DNA from: Paracoccus pantotrophus
GTDB lineage: Bacteria; Pseudomonadota; Alphaproteobacteria; Rhodobacterales; Rhodobacteraceae
DNA length: 64,000 nucleotides
Direction of reading: 5' to 3'
NCBI RefSeq assembly: GCF_008824185.1
Contig: NZ_CP044426.1
Location: 620,001 to 684,000 of the forward strand
Part shown: in pieces, positions 34,707 through 42,640 of the stretch
Layout of the letters: each line of letters starts with the position of its first letter
Position numbering within the stretch: the first letter of the stretch is position 1
Made by a program: the position numbers and the translations under genes
Notes under the pieces: model-generated
Told to the model about the DNA's origin: nothing
Seen by the model: only the letters and a program-made list of their open reading frames with translations
Databases searched by the model: none

Positions 34707-35771
34707 GAAGGGCCGGGATCGGCACCTGTGGGCAGACTCCACCTCATGCCAGCAGCCTTCGTCGGACGAGGAACAGGTTGCCGAGGGCGAACAGGGTGAA
34801 GAGCTGAGCACGGTTCTTTGCAAGCCCGCGGTAGCGGGTCTTGAGATACCCGAACTGCTGCTTGATTACCCGGAAGGGATGCTCGACCCGAGCGCGCACC
34901 CTGGCGATGACCCGGTTGATGTCCGCGTCGACGGGATGCAGCGCACCGCCCCTTGGCGCCTTGCGCATGACGCCCCAGAACTTGCCCGGCCCGGAGAACG
35001 CGGCCTCCCGCGCCGCGCTGACATAGCCCCTGTCCGCCCAGACTGATGTCTCCCCGCCGTGCAGGAGCGCGTCCCAGACCTGGCTGTCATGGACCTTCGC
35101 CGTCGTCGTCTCGAGGCTGTGCACGATGCCGCTGTCAGCATCGACGCCCACATGCGCCTTCATGCCGAAGTACCAGGTATTGCCCTTCTTCGTGGATGAC
35201 ATCTCGGGGTCGCGGGCCTTTGCCTCGTTCTTGGTCGACGAGGGCGCGTCGATGATGGTTGCGTCCACCAGTGTCCCGGAGCGCAGCGTGATCCCCTGAT
35301 CGGCCAAATGGCTGTTCACCTCGGCGAACAGCTGCTCGGTCAGTCGGTGCTTCTCCAGCAGGTGGCGGAAGTTCAGGATCGTGGTCTCGTCGGGGATCCG
35401 ATCGTCGCCAAGCTCGATGCCCGCGAACTGCCGCATGGCGTCGCTGTCATACAGTATCTCCTCGGCCAGCGGATCGCTCAGGGCGTACCACTGCTGCAGG
35501 AAGTAGACCCGCAGCATCGTCTCCAGCGGCATCGGGGGTCGCCCGCCCTTCGGCCCAGCCTTGGGGTAGTGCGGCTCGATCAGTGAAAGGAGGCGGCTCC
35601 ACGGCACCACAGCCTCCATCTCGGCGAGGAACTTCTCCCGCCGCGTCTGCTTCTTCTTCATCGATTGGCGGAGGCCGGGAAAGGCAGGCTGCTTGGGCAT
35701 CGGGGCGCATCCTCTGATGTCCCGCCCAGTCTACCTCAAGGCGCGCGAGGCGCGAGGTTTTTCAGACCTTC
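34707..35771 (-). mobile_element. IS5-family insertion sequence (IS5 group)
   Basis: About 1065 bases. The right end reads (minus strand) GAAGGTCTGAAAAAC; the left end GAAGGGCCGGGATC matches it at 8 of the first 12 positions. The right flank gives TTAG on the minus strand, a typical IS5 target, but the left flank (GTTC) does not, so one flank has probably been lost or rearranged. The left boundary is approximate. Confidence 0.7.
34744..35700 (-). CDS. IS5-family transposase
   Basis: 318 aa, full length. N-terminal DUF772-like region (LETMLRVYFLQQWYALSDP) and DDE domain with DATIIDAP, a central WADRGYVSAAREA Asp and the C-terminal YLKTRYRGLAKNRAQLFTLF region. Single uninterrupted ORF, so the element could still move. 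Confidence 0.93.
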   Translation of the reverse strand: MPKQPAFPGLRQSMKKKQTRREKFLAEMEAVVPWSRLLSLIEPHYPKAGPKGGRPPMPLETMLRVYFLQQWYALSDPLAEEILYDSDAMRQFAGIELGDDRIPDETTILNFRHLLEKHRLTEQLFAEVNSHLADQGITLRSGTLVDATIIDAPSSTKNEAKARDPEMSSTKKGNTWYFGMKAHVGVDADSGIVHSLETTTAKVHDSQVWDALLHGGETSVWADRGYVSAAREAAFSGPGKFWGVMRKAPRGGALHPVDADINRVIARVRARVEHPFRVIKQQFGYLKTRYRGLAKNRAQLFTLFALGNLFLVRRRLLA

Positions 35772-35843
35772 CTAAAGGCGGCACATTTCGGCGCCTTCCA
35801 TGAAGATCGTGGTCTCGGATTGCTTCTTGATTTCGCTATTCAT
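35772..35843 (-). pseudogene. 5' fragment of a second or the same cupin gene, cut by IS
   Basis: ATG 35843 with GAGGTGAG upstream starts 23 codons (ending MEGAEMCRL) that run into the IS end and stop. It is 24 bases after the TIM-barrel stop, so it continues that operon. It may be the lost start of the cupin at 34338-34706, or the start of a paralogue whose rest was deleted; the unmatched IS flanks favour a deletion. Confidence 0.6.
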
Positions 35844-35867
35844 GACTCACCTCGTTGGTTTGGGGTT

Positions 35868-36340
35868 TCAGATCGAAGCCATGACGTCGACAACGGCTTC
35901 GAGGTTTTCGCGAAAATCGCCATCGGGCGCGAATTTCCCGTCGAAAAGGGCGCCCCCCATGGTGAAGGCAAAGGGATTGATGTTATCGACAACGCGCAGC
36001 CTTTCGACACTCGAAATGCTGCCGGCGATGATCACGTCCGCAGAGGCAGCCGCGACCAGCTTTTTGGCAAGCTCGACCGGGTCGCCATCCGCATAGCGAT
36101 AGGCAACCAGATCCAGGCCACTCACTCCGGCTTTCTCCAGGCGCTTTGCATCCGCCAGGATTTCTTCGAGCGCTCCTTTCAGGGTTACGGGGCTGCCGCC
36201 GACATCACCGACGAACGGATAATATTTGATACCCGTTCCTTTCAGAAGTTCGACCACGGAAGGGTAAAACAGCGTTCCGGTCAGATATTCGAACCCTGCA
36301 TCGATGGCGAGCTGGGCGCTTTCCAGGCATTCCTCTTCGC
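35868..36340 (-). pseudogene. TIM-barrel (HisA-like) protein, 5'-truncated
   Basis: In-frame for ~157 codons up to the IS at 36344. Late TIM-barrel phosphate-binding pattern ADVIIAGSISSVERLRVVDN and FAFTMGGALFDGKF resembles HisA-like or phosphate aldolase folds. The frame (…EDASEEECLES) resumes beyond the IS for a few codons and then meets the 3' end of tRNA-Arg, so the N terminus had already been lost before the IS arrived. Function not identified. Confidence 0.65.
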
Positions 36341-36343
36341 TAG

Positions 36344-37192
36344 GGCGTGTTGACAAAAGGGATTCACCGGGCGCGGTGATCGTGATTCAAGCTGGTATCT
36401 GCAATGGAGACCAGCGTGGCACGAAACCTGATGTCGAACGACGAGTGGGCGTTCTTTGAACGCTTCATCCTGGCTGTCCGTTCTCCGAACGGCCGCAAGC
36501 CCACGAACCATCGGCTTGTTCTGGATGGGATTTTCTGGATCGCCCGAACGGGGTCGCCCTGGCGCGACCTGCCGGAAGAGTTCGGCAAATGGTCGTCTGT
36601 CTATCGGCAGTTCCGGCGCTGGACGTTGGCGGGGCTGTGGGAACAGATCCTGGAGGCGCTGAACGAGAGCCGGATCGTGCCGGATGCGCTGCAGATGATC
36701 GACAGCACCGTGGTTCGCGCTCATCATCAGGCAGCGGGCGCAAAAGGGGGACTCCGCGCCAAGGTTTCGGCCGCTCGCGAGGTGGCTTCACGACCAAGAT
36801 CCATCTGCGGGTCAATGCGGCAGGCCTGCCCATGAGAACCGAGATCACGGCCGGGCAGACATCGGACTACCTCGGCTTCGATCTGGTCATGGCTGACAAC
36901 CTGCCCGAGCCAAGCGTTCTGCTCGCAGACCGCGGCTACGACTCCGACAACATCCGCAAGACCATGGAGGTGCGCGACGTGGTGCCGGTCATCCCCATGC
37001 GCAAAACCCGGAAGCTACGGGTCGCCGTTGACCGCAGGCTCTACCGCCTGCGCAATCTCGTTGAGCGGTGCTTCAACAAGCTCAAGAATGCCCGTCGCGT
37101 CGCCACCCGCTACGACAAGACCGCCGAAAGCTTCCTGGGCTTCATCGACATCACGTCGATCCGCCTCTGGCTCCGCCATTTGTCAACATGAC
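36344..37192 (+). mobile_element. IS5-family insertion sequence (IS427 group)
   Basis: 849 bases with imperfect terminal inverted repeats GGCGTGTTGACAAA / GTCATGTTGACAAA and a CTAG target duplication at 36340-36343 and 37193-37196. Inserted in the truncated TIM-barrel gene. Confidence 0.85.
36404..37191 (+). CDS. IS427-type transposase made by -1 frameshift
   Basis: Two overlapping frames: the first (36404-36835) carries WRDLPEEFGKWSSVYRQFRR and MIDSTVVRAHHQAAG; the second (to 37191) carries FTTKIHLRVN, LLADRGYDSDNI and the C-terminal RNLVERCFNKLKNARRVATR. They join in the -1 direction at CAAAAGGGGGA (about 36736-36746), the usual arrangement for this group. The DDE residues are present across the two frames. 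Confidence 0.85.
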
Positions 37193-37214
37193 CTAGCATC
37201 TTCAATGGGAGAAA

Positions 37215-37291
37215 TGGCGGACCCGGAGCGATTCGAACGCCCGACCCCCAGATTCGTAGTCTGGTGCTCTATCCAGCTGAGCTACGGGTCC
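37215..37291 (-). tRNA. tRNA-Arg (ACG)
   Basis: 77-nt cloverleaf on the minus strand with GGACCCG/CGGGTCC acceptor, D-arm GTAGCTCAGCTGGATAGAGC, anticodon loop CTACGAA and encoded CCA. Its 3' end abuts the truncated-gene island, which suggests an old integration here. Confidence 0.93.
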
Positions 37292-37384
37292 GCTGTGAGC
37301 CGGTGATTTAGAGTGAGCGCCGGGGGGGTGCAAGGCCAAAACGACCTTCATCGCAAACTTTTTCTGAAAATCCGCGCGAACAGC

Positions 37385-38815
37385 CTAACCCGCCGTGGTC
37401 TCGGCCTGCGAGGCCAGCCCGGCCAGCTCGCGCGGCAGGTGCAGGATGAACTGCGTGCCCTCTTCGTCGCTGCGCAAAAGCTCCAGCCGGCCGCCATGGT
37501 TGCGCACCAGGTCGGCGGCGATGGCCAGGCCAAGCCCGGTGCCGCCCTTGCGCGATCCGCCCGAGAAGGGCTGGAACAGGAAGTCCCGCGCCTTTTTCGG
37601 CAGGCCGGGGCCGGTGTCGCCGATGCGGATCCACCATTCCTGCTCGTCCTCGCCGGCGCCGATCTCGATGGTGCCGGGCCGGCGCGTGGCCTCGATGGCC
37701 TGGCGGGCATTGCGCACCAGGTTCGACAGCACCCGGAACAGCTGGTCGCGGTCGGCGCGGATCGTCAGGCTGGCGGGCACGTCGGTCAGGAACTCGATCG
37801 GCTCGGCGCCCTCGGGATGGTCCGAGGCCAGCGCCTCGCCCTCGGTCACCTCGCTCACCAGCGCCGAAAGGTTGAAGCGCGACAGCGCCGGTGCCGGCTC
37901 CTCGGCCTTGCCGAAGGCCAGCGTCGTCTCGCACAGATTCACTGCCCGGCTGATCGAGTTCACCAGCTTGGGCGCGGCGCGGCGCACCGCCGGGTCGGCG
38001 CTGGTCTCCAGCCGGTCGGCGAAGATCTGCGCCGTGGTCAGGATGTTGCGCAGGTCGTGGCTGATGCGGGCCACCGCCTGGCCCAGTTGCGCCAGCCGGT
38101 CCTTTTGCTTGAGCGCCGAGGTCACGGTACGCTGCATGGCGGCAAGCGCCGTCTCGGCCTCGTTCAGTTCGGTTAGCCGGGCGTTGGGGGTGATGATCGA
38201 GCGCGCGTCCTCGGGGGCGCTGGCATAGGCGGTCATGTGGCTGATGACGCGCCGGATCGGCACCAGCAGCAGCCGCTGCGCCGCCAGGTTCAGAAGCAGT
38301 GCGGTCAGGACCGAGAAGGCGGCCGAGATCAGCAAGAGCCGCAGGCCGTAATCGATCATCTCGGTGCGCAGCCGCTGGGTGTCGGTGGTGATCTCGATCA
38401 GCTGCCCGGCCTGGTTCACCGGCGCGCCGATGACCCGGATCACCCGGTTCTGCGGGTCGGCCAACTGCGCCAGCCCGTCGCGGATCGAGGTCCAGAACGG
38501 CTGGTCGCGCAGGTCGTAGGTGGCCGCGATCGGTCCCGGAATCGGCGAGGACAGCACCAACTGGCGCACGTCGTTGCGCCGCAGCACGACGTTGAAGACG
38601 CCGGCATTCTCCAGCAGTTCCGATTCCAGGTCCGCGGCCAGCGATTCGTCGGTCGCCAGCAGCGCCAGGCTGGCGATCTGCGCCCGCTCCAGCCGCGATT
38701 CCAGGAAATCCAGCCGGTAATTCGCGATCGAGGGCAGCAGGATCAGCAATTCGGCCAGAAGCACGAAAATGCCGGTGATCACCGCGAATCGGCCCGATAA
38801 GCTATTCAGGGACAT
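37385..38815 (-). CDS. Sensor histidine kinase
   Basis: 476 aa: transmembrane segments near residues 10-28 and 160-185, periplasmic sensor region between, HAMP-like segment, H-box QAVARISHDLRNILTT (His about 247), N-box SNLVRNARQAI, and G-boxes IGDTGPGLP and GGTGLGLAIA. It would autophosphorylate and pass phosphate to an unlinked response regulator; none is adjacent. The signal is unknown. Confidence 0.9.
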   Translation of the reverse strand: MSLNSLSGRFAVITGIFVLLAELLILLPSIANYRLDFLESRLERAQIASLALLATDESLAADLESELLENAGVFNVVLRRNDVRQLVLSSPIPGPIAATYDLRDQPFWTSIRDGLAQLADPQNRVIRVIGAPVNQAGQLIEITTDTQRLRTEMIDYGLRLLLISAAFSVLTALLLNLAAQRLLLVPIRRVISHMTAYASAPEDARSIITPNARLTELNEAETALAAMQRTVTSALKQKDRLAQLGQAVARISHDLRNILTTAQIFADRLETSADPAVRRAAPKLVNSISRAVNLCETTLAFGKAEEPAPALSRFNLSALVSEVTEGEALASDHPEGAEPIEFLTDVPASLTIRADRDQLFRVLSNLVRNARQAIEATRRPGTIEIGAGEDEQEWWIRIGDTGPGLPKKARDFLFQPFSGGSRKGGTGLGLAIAADLVRNHGGRLELLRSDEEGTQFILHLPRELAGLASQAETTAG

Positions 38816-38948
38816 GGTCGGTTCTGCTATTCCCCTCGTCGCGGCGCCGTTGCATCACATAATGGTTGGTATTGTGCAGTTCAAACCTGCGTGACACGGT
38901 CCCGGTTCCCCTCGAACCTGCCGCAGCCGCGAAATCCTTTCAACGTGG

Positions 38949-38977
38949 TTGACTTGGCCCGCGGGGGCGACTATCCA
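38949..38977 (+). promoter_or_regulatory. Sigma-70-type promoter of rpmH
   Basis: TTGACT at 38949-38954, 17-bp spacer, TATCCA at 38972-38977, about 78 bases before the rpmH start. Confidence 0.65.
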
Positions 38978-39054
38978 GCGGGCCTCGAATGACCGGCGCG
39001 TCCTGCGTGGGCCGATGGCCCATACCCTGACCCGCCCCGACCCGGAGTTGAAAG

Positions 39055-39192
39055 ATGTCGAAACGCACCTACCAGCCGTCGAACCTGGTTCGCGCCCGCC
39101 GCCACGGCTTTCGCGCGCGCATGGCGACCAAGGGCGGCCGCCGCGTGATCAACGCCCGCCGCGCCAAGGGCCGCAAGACCCTCAGCGCGTAA
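39055..39192 (+). CDS. rpmH: 50S ribosomal protein L34
   Basis: 45 codons beginning MSKRTYQPSNLVRARRHGF, the invariant L34 opening, with the usual Arg/Lys-rich tail ending KTLSA. Too small for standard ORF cutoffs. First gene of rpmH-rnpA-yidD. The start has GGAG at an acceptable distance. Confidence 0.97.
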   Translation: MSKRTYQPSNLVRARRHGFRARMATKGGRRVINARRAKGRKTLSA

Positions 39193-39222
39193 GCCCGCGC
39201 CGCAGGGCGTGGGCTTGCCGTG

Positions 39223-39666
39223 ATGGACAGCACCCCCAAAGCCGCCGCCGCTGACCGGACCCGCGCAGATGCGATGCCGGACAGGGCGGCTTCTGCCGTT
39301 TCGGGCGTGCGGCTGGAAACCCTGTGCAAGCGGGCGGATTTCCTGCGTGCCGCCTCTGCCCGGCGGCAGGGCACGGCCGGCTTTCTGCTTCAGGCCCGCC
39401 GCCGCCCCGAGGACGAGGCGGGGCAGGCGATCCGGGTCGGCTTCACCTGTTCGAAAAAGCTGGGCAATGCCGTGACGCGCAACCGTGCCAAGCGCCGGCT
39501 GCGCGCGCTGGCGCGCGAGGTCATGCCGGGCGCGGCGCGGCCGGGTTGGGATTACGTGCTGGTCGGGCGTCCCGGCGCCACGGTCGAGCGCGGCTTTGCC
39601 GAATTGCGCGCCGATCTGGCGGCGGCGCTGTCTCGGGTGCATGGCGCGCGGGGCGAGGGGAAGTGA
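39223..39666 (+). CDS. rnpA: Ribonuclease P protein component
   Basis: 147 aa from ATG 39223 (GTG 39220 also possible). Core motifs are LCKRADFLRAA, FTCSKKLGNAVTRNRAKRRL (the RNR RNA-binding box) and GWDYVLVGRP. Protein cofactor of RNase P in tRNA 5' maturation. It has an N-terminal extension of about 30 residues before the core, common in alphaproteobacteria. Its stop overlaps the yidD start (GTGA). Confidence 0.93.
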   Translation: MDSTPKAAAADRTRADAMPDRAASAVSGVRLETLCKRADFLRAASARRQGTAGFLLQARRRPEDEAGQAIRVGFTCSKKLGNAVTRNRAKRRLRALAREVMPGAARPGWDYVLVGRPGATVERGFAELRADLAAALSRVHGARGEGK

Positions 39667-39905
39667 CCCCGCTGGCGCAACTTCTGGCGCTGCCGGTACG
39701 GGCCTATCGGCTGGTGGCCAGCCCCTGGGTCGGGCATGGCTGCCGCTTCCAGCCGACCTGCTCGGCCTATGCGCTGGAGGCGCTGGAGCGGCATGGCGCG
39801 GCCAAGGGCGGCTGGCTGGCGGCGCGGCGGGTCTGTCGCTGCCATCCCTGGGGCGGGCATGGCTTCGACCCCGTGCCGGGCAGCGAGACGCCGCCGCAGG
39901 ACTGA
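39663..39905 (+). CDS. yidD: Membrane protein insertion efficiency factor YidD
   Basis: 80 aa starting GTG 39663, overlapping the rnpA stop. Characteristic YRLVASPWVGHGCRFQPTCS, CSAYALEALERHG and CRCHPWGGHGFDPVP segments. Assists YidC-dependent insertion; the rnpA-yidD-yidC neighbourhood is conserved. The UPF0161 family is usually 70-90 aa. Confidence 0.95.
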   Translation: MTPLAQLLALPVRAYRLVASPWVGHGCRFQPTCSAYALEALERHGAAKGGWLAARRVCRCHPWGGHGFDPVPGSETPPQD

Positions 39906-39968
39906 GGCGCAAGGCGCAGGACCAAGGCGGCGCTTTCATCAGGGCGCAAAGGCGACAAGGATCGACAG

Positions 39969-40862
39969 ATGCGGGACGAGACCGGCGAAACCCAGGACCA
40001 TGAGGCGGAGGAAATCCATCCGCTGTTTTCCGGCGCGCCCGGCTCGACCGAGTTCCGCAAGCTGCGCAAGCGCCTGGTGCGCGAAACCCGCGCCGCGATC
40101 GAGACCTATGACATGGTTCGCCCCGGCGACCGCTGGCTGGTCTGCCTGTCGGGCGGCAAGGACAGCTATACGCTGCTGGCCGTGCTGCACGAGCTGAAAT
40201 GGCGCGGCCTGCTGCCGGTGGAACTGCTGGCCTGCAATCTCGACCAGGGCCAGCCGGGCTTTCCGGCGACGGTGCTGCCGCAATTCCTGACCGAGCGCGG
40301 CGTGCCGCATCGCATCGAATACCAGGACACCTATTCCATCGTGAAGGAAAAGGTGCCCGCGGGCCGGACCTATTGCAGCCTGTGTTCGCGGCTGCGGCGC
40401 GGCAATCTCTACCGCATCGCCCGCGAAGAGGGCTGCCAGGCCGTGGTGCTGGGCCATCACCGCGACGACATCCTGGAGACCTTCTTCATGAACCTGTTCC
40501 ACGGCGGCAGGCTGGCCTCGATGCCGCCCAAGCTGCTGAACGAGGAAGGCGACCTGAACGTGTTGCGCCCGCTGGCTTTCGTGGCCGAGGCCGATTGCGA
40601 CCGCTTCGCCCGAGCGATGAACTATCCGGTGATTCCCTGCGACCTTTGCGGCAGCCAGGAGGGCTTGCAGCGCATGCAGGTCAAGAAGCTGCTGGACGAA
40701 TGGGAAACGCGCGCGCCCGGCCGGCGCCAGGTGATGTTCCGGGCGCTGATGAACGTGCGCCCCTCGCATCTGCCGGATCCCAAGCTGTTCGATTTCACCG
40801 CGCTGATGCCGGATATGTCGGATTTTAGCGAAAAAGACGTGCCGATCCTGCGCGAACATTAA
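39969..40862 (+). CDS. ttcA: tRNA 2-thiocytidine(32) synthetase TtcA
   Basis: 297 aa. PP-loop CLSGGKDSYTL (about residue 58), CSLCSRLRRGNLYRIA and later CDLCGSQEG cysteines that ligate the Fe-S cluster. Thiolates C32 of certain tRNAs. Full length. Lies between yidD and a degenerate EAL gene. Confidence 0.94.
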   Translation: MRDETGETQDHEAEEIHPLFSGAPGSTEFRKLRKRLVRETRAAIETYDMVRPGDRWLVCLSGGKDSYTLLAVLHELKWRGLLPVELLACNLDQGQPGFPATVLPQFLTERGVPHRIEYQDTYSIVKEKVPAGRTYCSLCSRLRRGNLYRIAREEGCQAVVLGHHRDDILETFFMNLFHGGRLASMPPKLLNEEGDLNVLRPLAFVAEADCDRFARAMNYPVIPCDLCGSQEGLQRMQVKKLLDEWETRAPGRRQVMFRALMNVRPSHLPDPKLFDFTALMPDMSDFSEKDVPILREH

Positions 40863-40898
40863 CGGAGCGAAAAGCGTCCTCGGCCTAGGCTGCGATCC

Positions 40899-42203
40899 GT
40901 GGAACAAGATTCGGATCAGGCAATGGCTTACGGAATCGCTGGGGCCGCCTCGGGGCTGGCAAGGCTGGTCAGGGGGCAGGGTGCGGCGCAGGGCAGAACC
41001 CGGCTGGCGCTGGTGCTGCGGGTCGAGAATGTCGAGATGCTGCGCGCCAGCATCGGCCCCGCGGTGCTGGAGCGGATGCTGGACAGGCTCATGCTGCGGC
41101 TGGTGGGGGAACTGCGGCTTTTGCCGCAGGGCCGCAGCCCTGGCTGTGGCGAAATCCTGGGGCTGATCGCCATCGGGCGCCAGCAGGCGGTGCCGGGCTT
41201 GCTGGCGCGATTGCAGGCCATCTGTTCGGAGGGGATCGATCTGCCGGACCTGCGCATCTGCCCGGTGGTGAACGCCGCCATCGTCAGCGACGAAACCGGC
41301 CGACAAGAGGCGGCGGCGCTTTACGTCCATGGCCGCATGGCCCTGCAGGGGCTGAGCCCGTTCTCGGCCGCGGGCCAGATCCGCTTCGTCGAGACGGGGC
41401 CGCAGGCCGAAACCGGCGGGCTGGCGGGCTCGGCGCTCGACCGGGTGGGGGTACTGTTCCAGCCACAGCTTTGCTGCGACACCGGGCAGGTGCGGGCGCT
41501 GCGGGCCTTGCCGCGGATGCGGATGGACGGCGGCGACGATTGCGACCTGGCCGAATTGGCGCCGCGGCTGGACGACGCGGTGCTGGGACAGGTCGTGGCC
41601 GAACTGCTGCGCCAGGCTTTCACCGGCCTGCGCGGCTGGGATCGCCTGGGCCGGCCGGTGCCGCTGCTGTCCTTGCCGCTGTCCGACCGCATGCTGGGCG
41701 ATCCTGTCCTCGCCGACATGATCCTGTGGGAGCTGGAGCGCAACGACCTGGCCCCGCAGCGCCTGGAAATCGAGGTGAGCGAGCCGATCGGCCGCGGCGG
41801 CGGGCGCCGGCCGGTCACCGCCAGCTTGCAGCGCCTGACCGCCGCGGGCTGCTCGCTGGCCCTGGGGGAGTTCGGCACCGGCAGCGCCAGCCTTGATGAT
41901 CTGCGCCGCTTCGGCATCGGGCGGGTGCGGATCGGGCGCGAATTCATCGCCGGCTGCGACCTGCGCGCCGACCAGCGGCGCATGATCCTGGCCATCCTGG
42001 CGCTGGCGGAACACCTGGGCCTGGCGACCGTGGCCGACGGGGTCGCCACGCCGGAGGAGAACGCCTTCCTGGCGCAGATCGGATTCGACGCGGTGCAGGG
42101 ACCGGCGGTGGCCCTGCCGTTGGACGCCGGGGCGGTCGATGAATTCCTGCTGGACCACGACCATGCGCTGCCCGCACCGTTCGACCTGCGCCGCAAGGCG
42201 TGA
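40899..42203 (+). CDS. Degenerate EAL-domain protein
   Basis: 434 aa from GTG 40899 (ATG 40923 is an alternative). The first half resembles a decayed GGDEF-like region (no GGDEF motif); the second half is an EAL fold. Catalytic motifs are changed: EAL reads RAL (VRALRALPRM), DDFGTG reads LGEFGTGSAS and EGVE reads ADGVAT. It therefore probably does not hydrolyse cyclic-di-GMP and may bind it or act as a scaffold. Conserved in position between ttcA and yidC here. Confidence 0.75.
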   Translation: MEQDSDQAMAYGIAGAASGLARLVRGQGAAQGRTRLALVLRVENVEMLRASIGPAVLERMLDRLMLRLVGELRLLPQGRSPGCGEILGLIAIGRQQAVPGLLARLQAICSEGIDLPDLRICPVVNAAIVSDETGRQEAAALYVHGRMALQGLSPFSAAGQIRFVETGPQAETGGLAGSALDRVGVLFQPQLCCDTGQVRALRALPRMRMDGGDDCDLAELAPRLDDAVLGQVVAELLRQAFTGLRGWDRLGRPVPLLSLPLSDRMLGDPVLADMILWELERNDLAPQRLEIEVSEPIGRGGGRRPVTASLQRLTAAGCSLALGEFGTGSASLDDLRRFGIGRVRIGREFIAGCDLRADQRRMILAILALAEHLGLATVADGVATPEENAFLAQIGFDAVQGPAVALPLDAGAVDEFLLDHDHALPAPFDLRRKA

Positions 42204-42640
42204 CGGCCGGGGCCGGTTGCGACGTCGGGGTAAAGTCTCGCGTCCGCGCCGCATGGGGTTTGGCGGCTGCGCCCGGCCGGGGCCGGTCGCGCCGTGAAAC
42301 GATGCGCCCGCGGCGCCCGCGCCTTGGTGCCGGGCCGCGCCGCGCGCGGCCCCTGCCGAGGCCGCGACCCGGGCCGGCGGGACGGGGCTGGGCGCAGGAG
42401 GGCCGCGCCGCCTGTCCGGCAGGCCCCGGACGATTGGGGGCCCGGCCGAGCGAAGGCCCGGACGGGTGGGGCCAGGATGAGCCGAGGAACCGCGTCGGAC
42501 GCACCGGGTCGGAGGGCGGGACATCCGATCGGCGCGGAAACTGAGCCGGTTTTCCGGCAAATTCCCTTGACCTTTGCCGGTCGCTTCTGTTGAAGCGGCC
42601 CGAACCCTCAGACTGGGTGACGACGAAGGGCTGGTCCGGC
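42204..42640. other. High-GC intergenic region before yidC
   Basis: 437 bases with no supported gene. ORFs here on both strands are composition artefacts. Probably contains the yidC promoter close to 42560-42600. Confidence 0.5.

Noticed and set aside
34707..35771. Target-site duplication for the first IS5-family element
   Set aside because: The right flank gives TTAG on the minus strand, but the left flank reads GTTC on the plus strand, so no duplication can be claimed.
37200..39200. Chromosomal origin near rpmH-rnpA
   Set aside because: No dnaA, no cluster of DnaA-box-like TTATCCACA and no A+T-rich unwinding region; in alphaproteobacteria the origin is usually elsewhere.
42200..42640. ORFs between the EAL gene and yidC
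   Set aside because: Extremely Arg/Gly/Pro-rich translations on both strands without start signals; composition artefacts.
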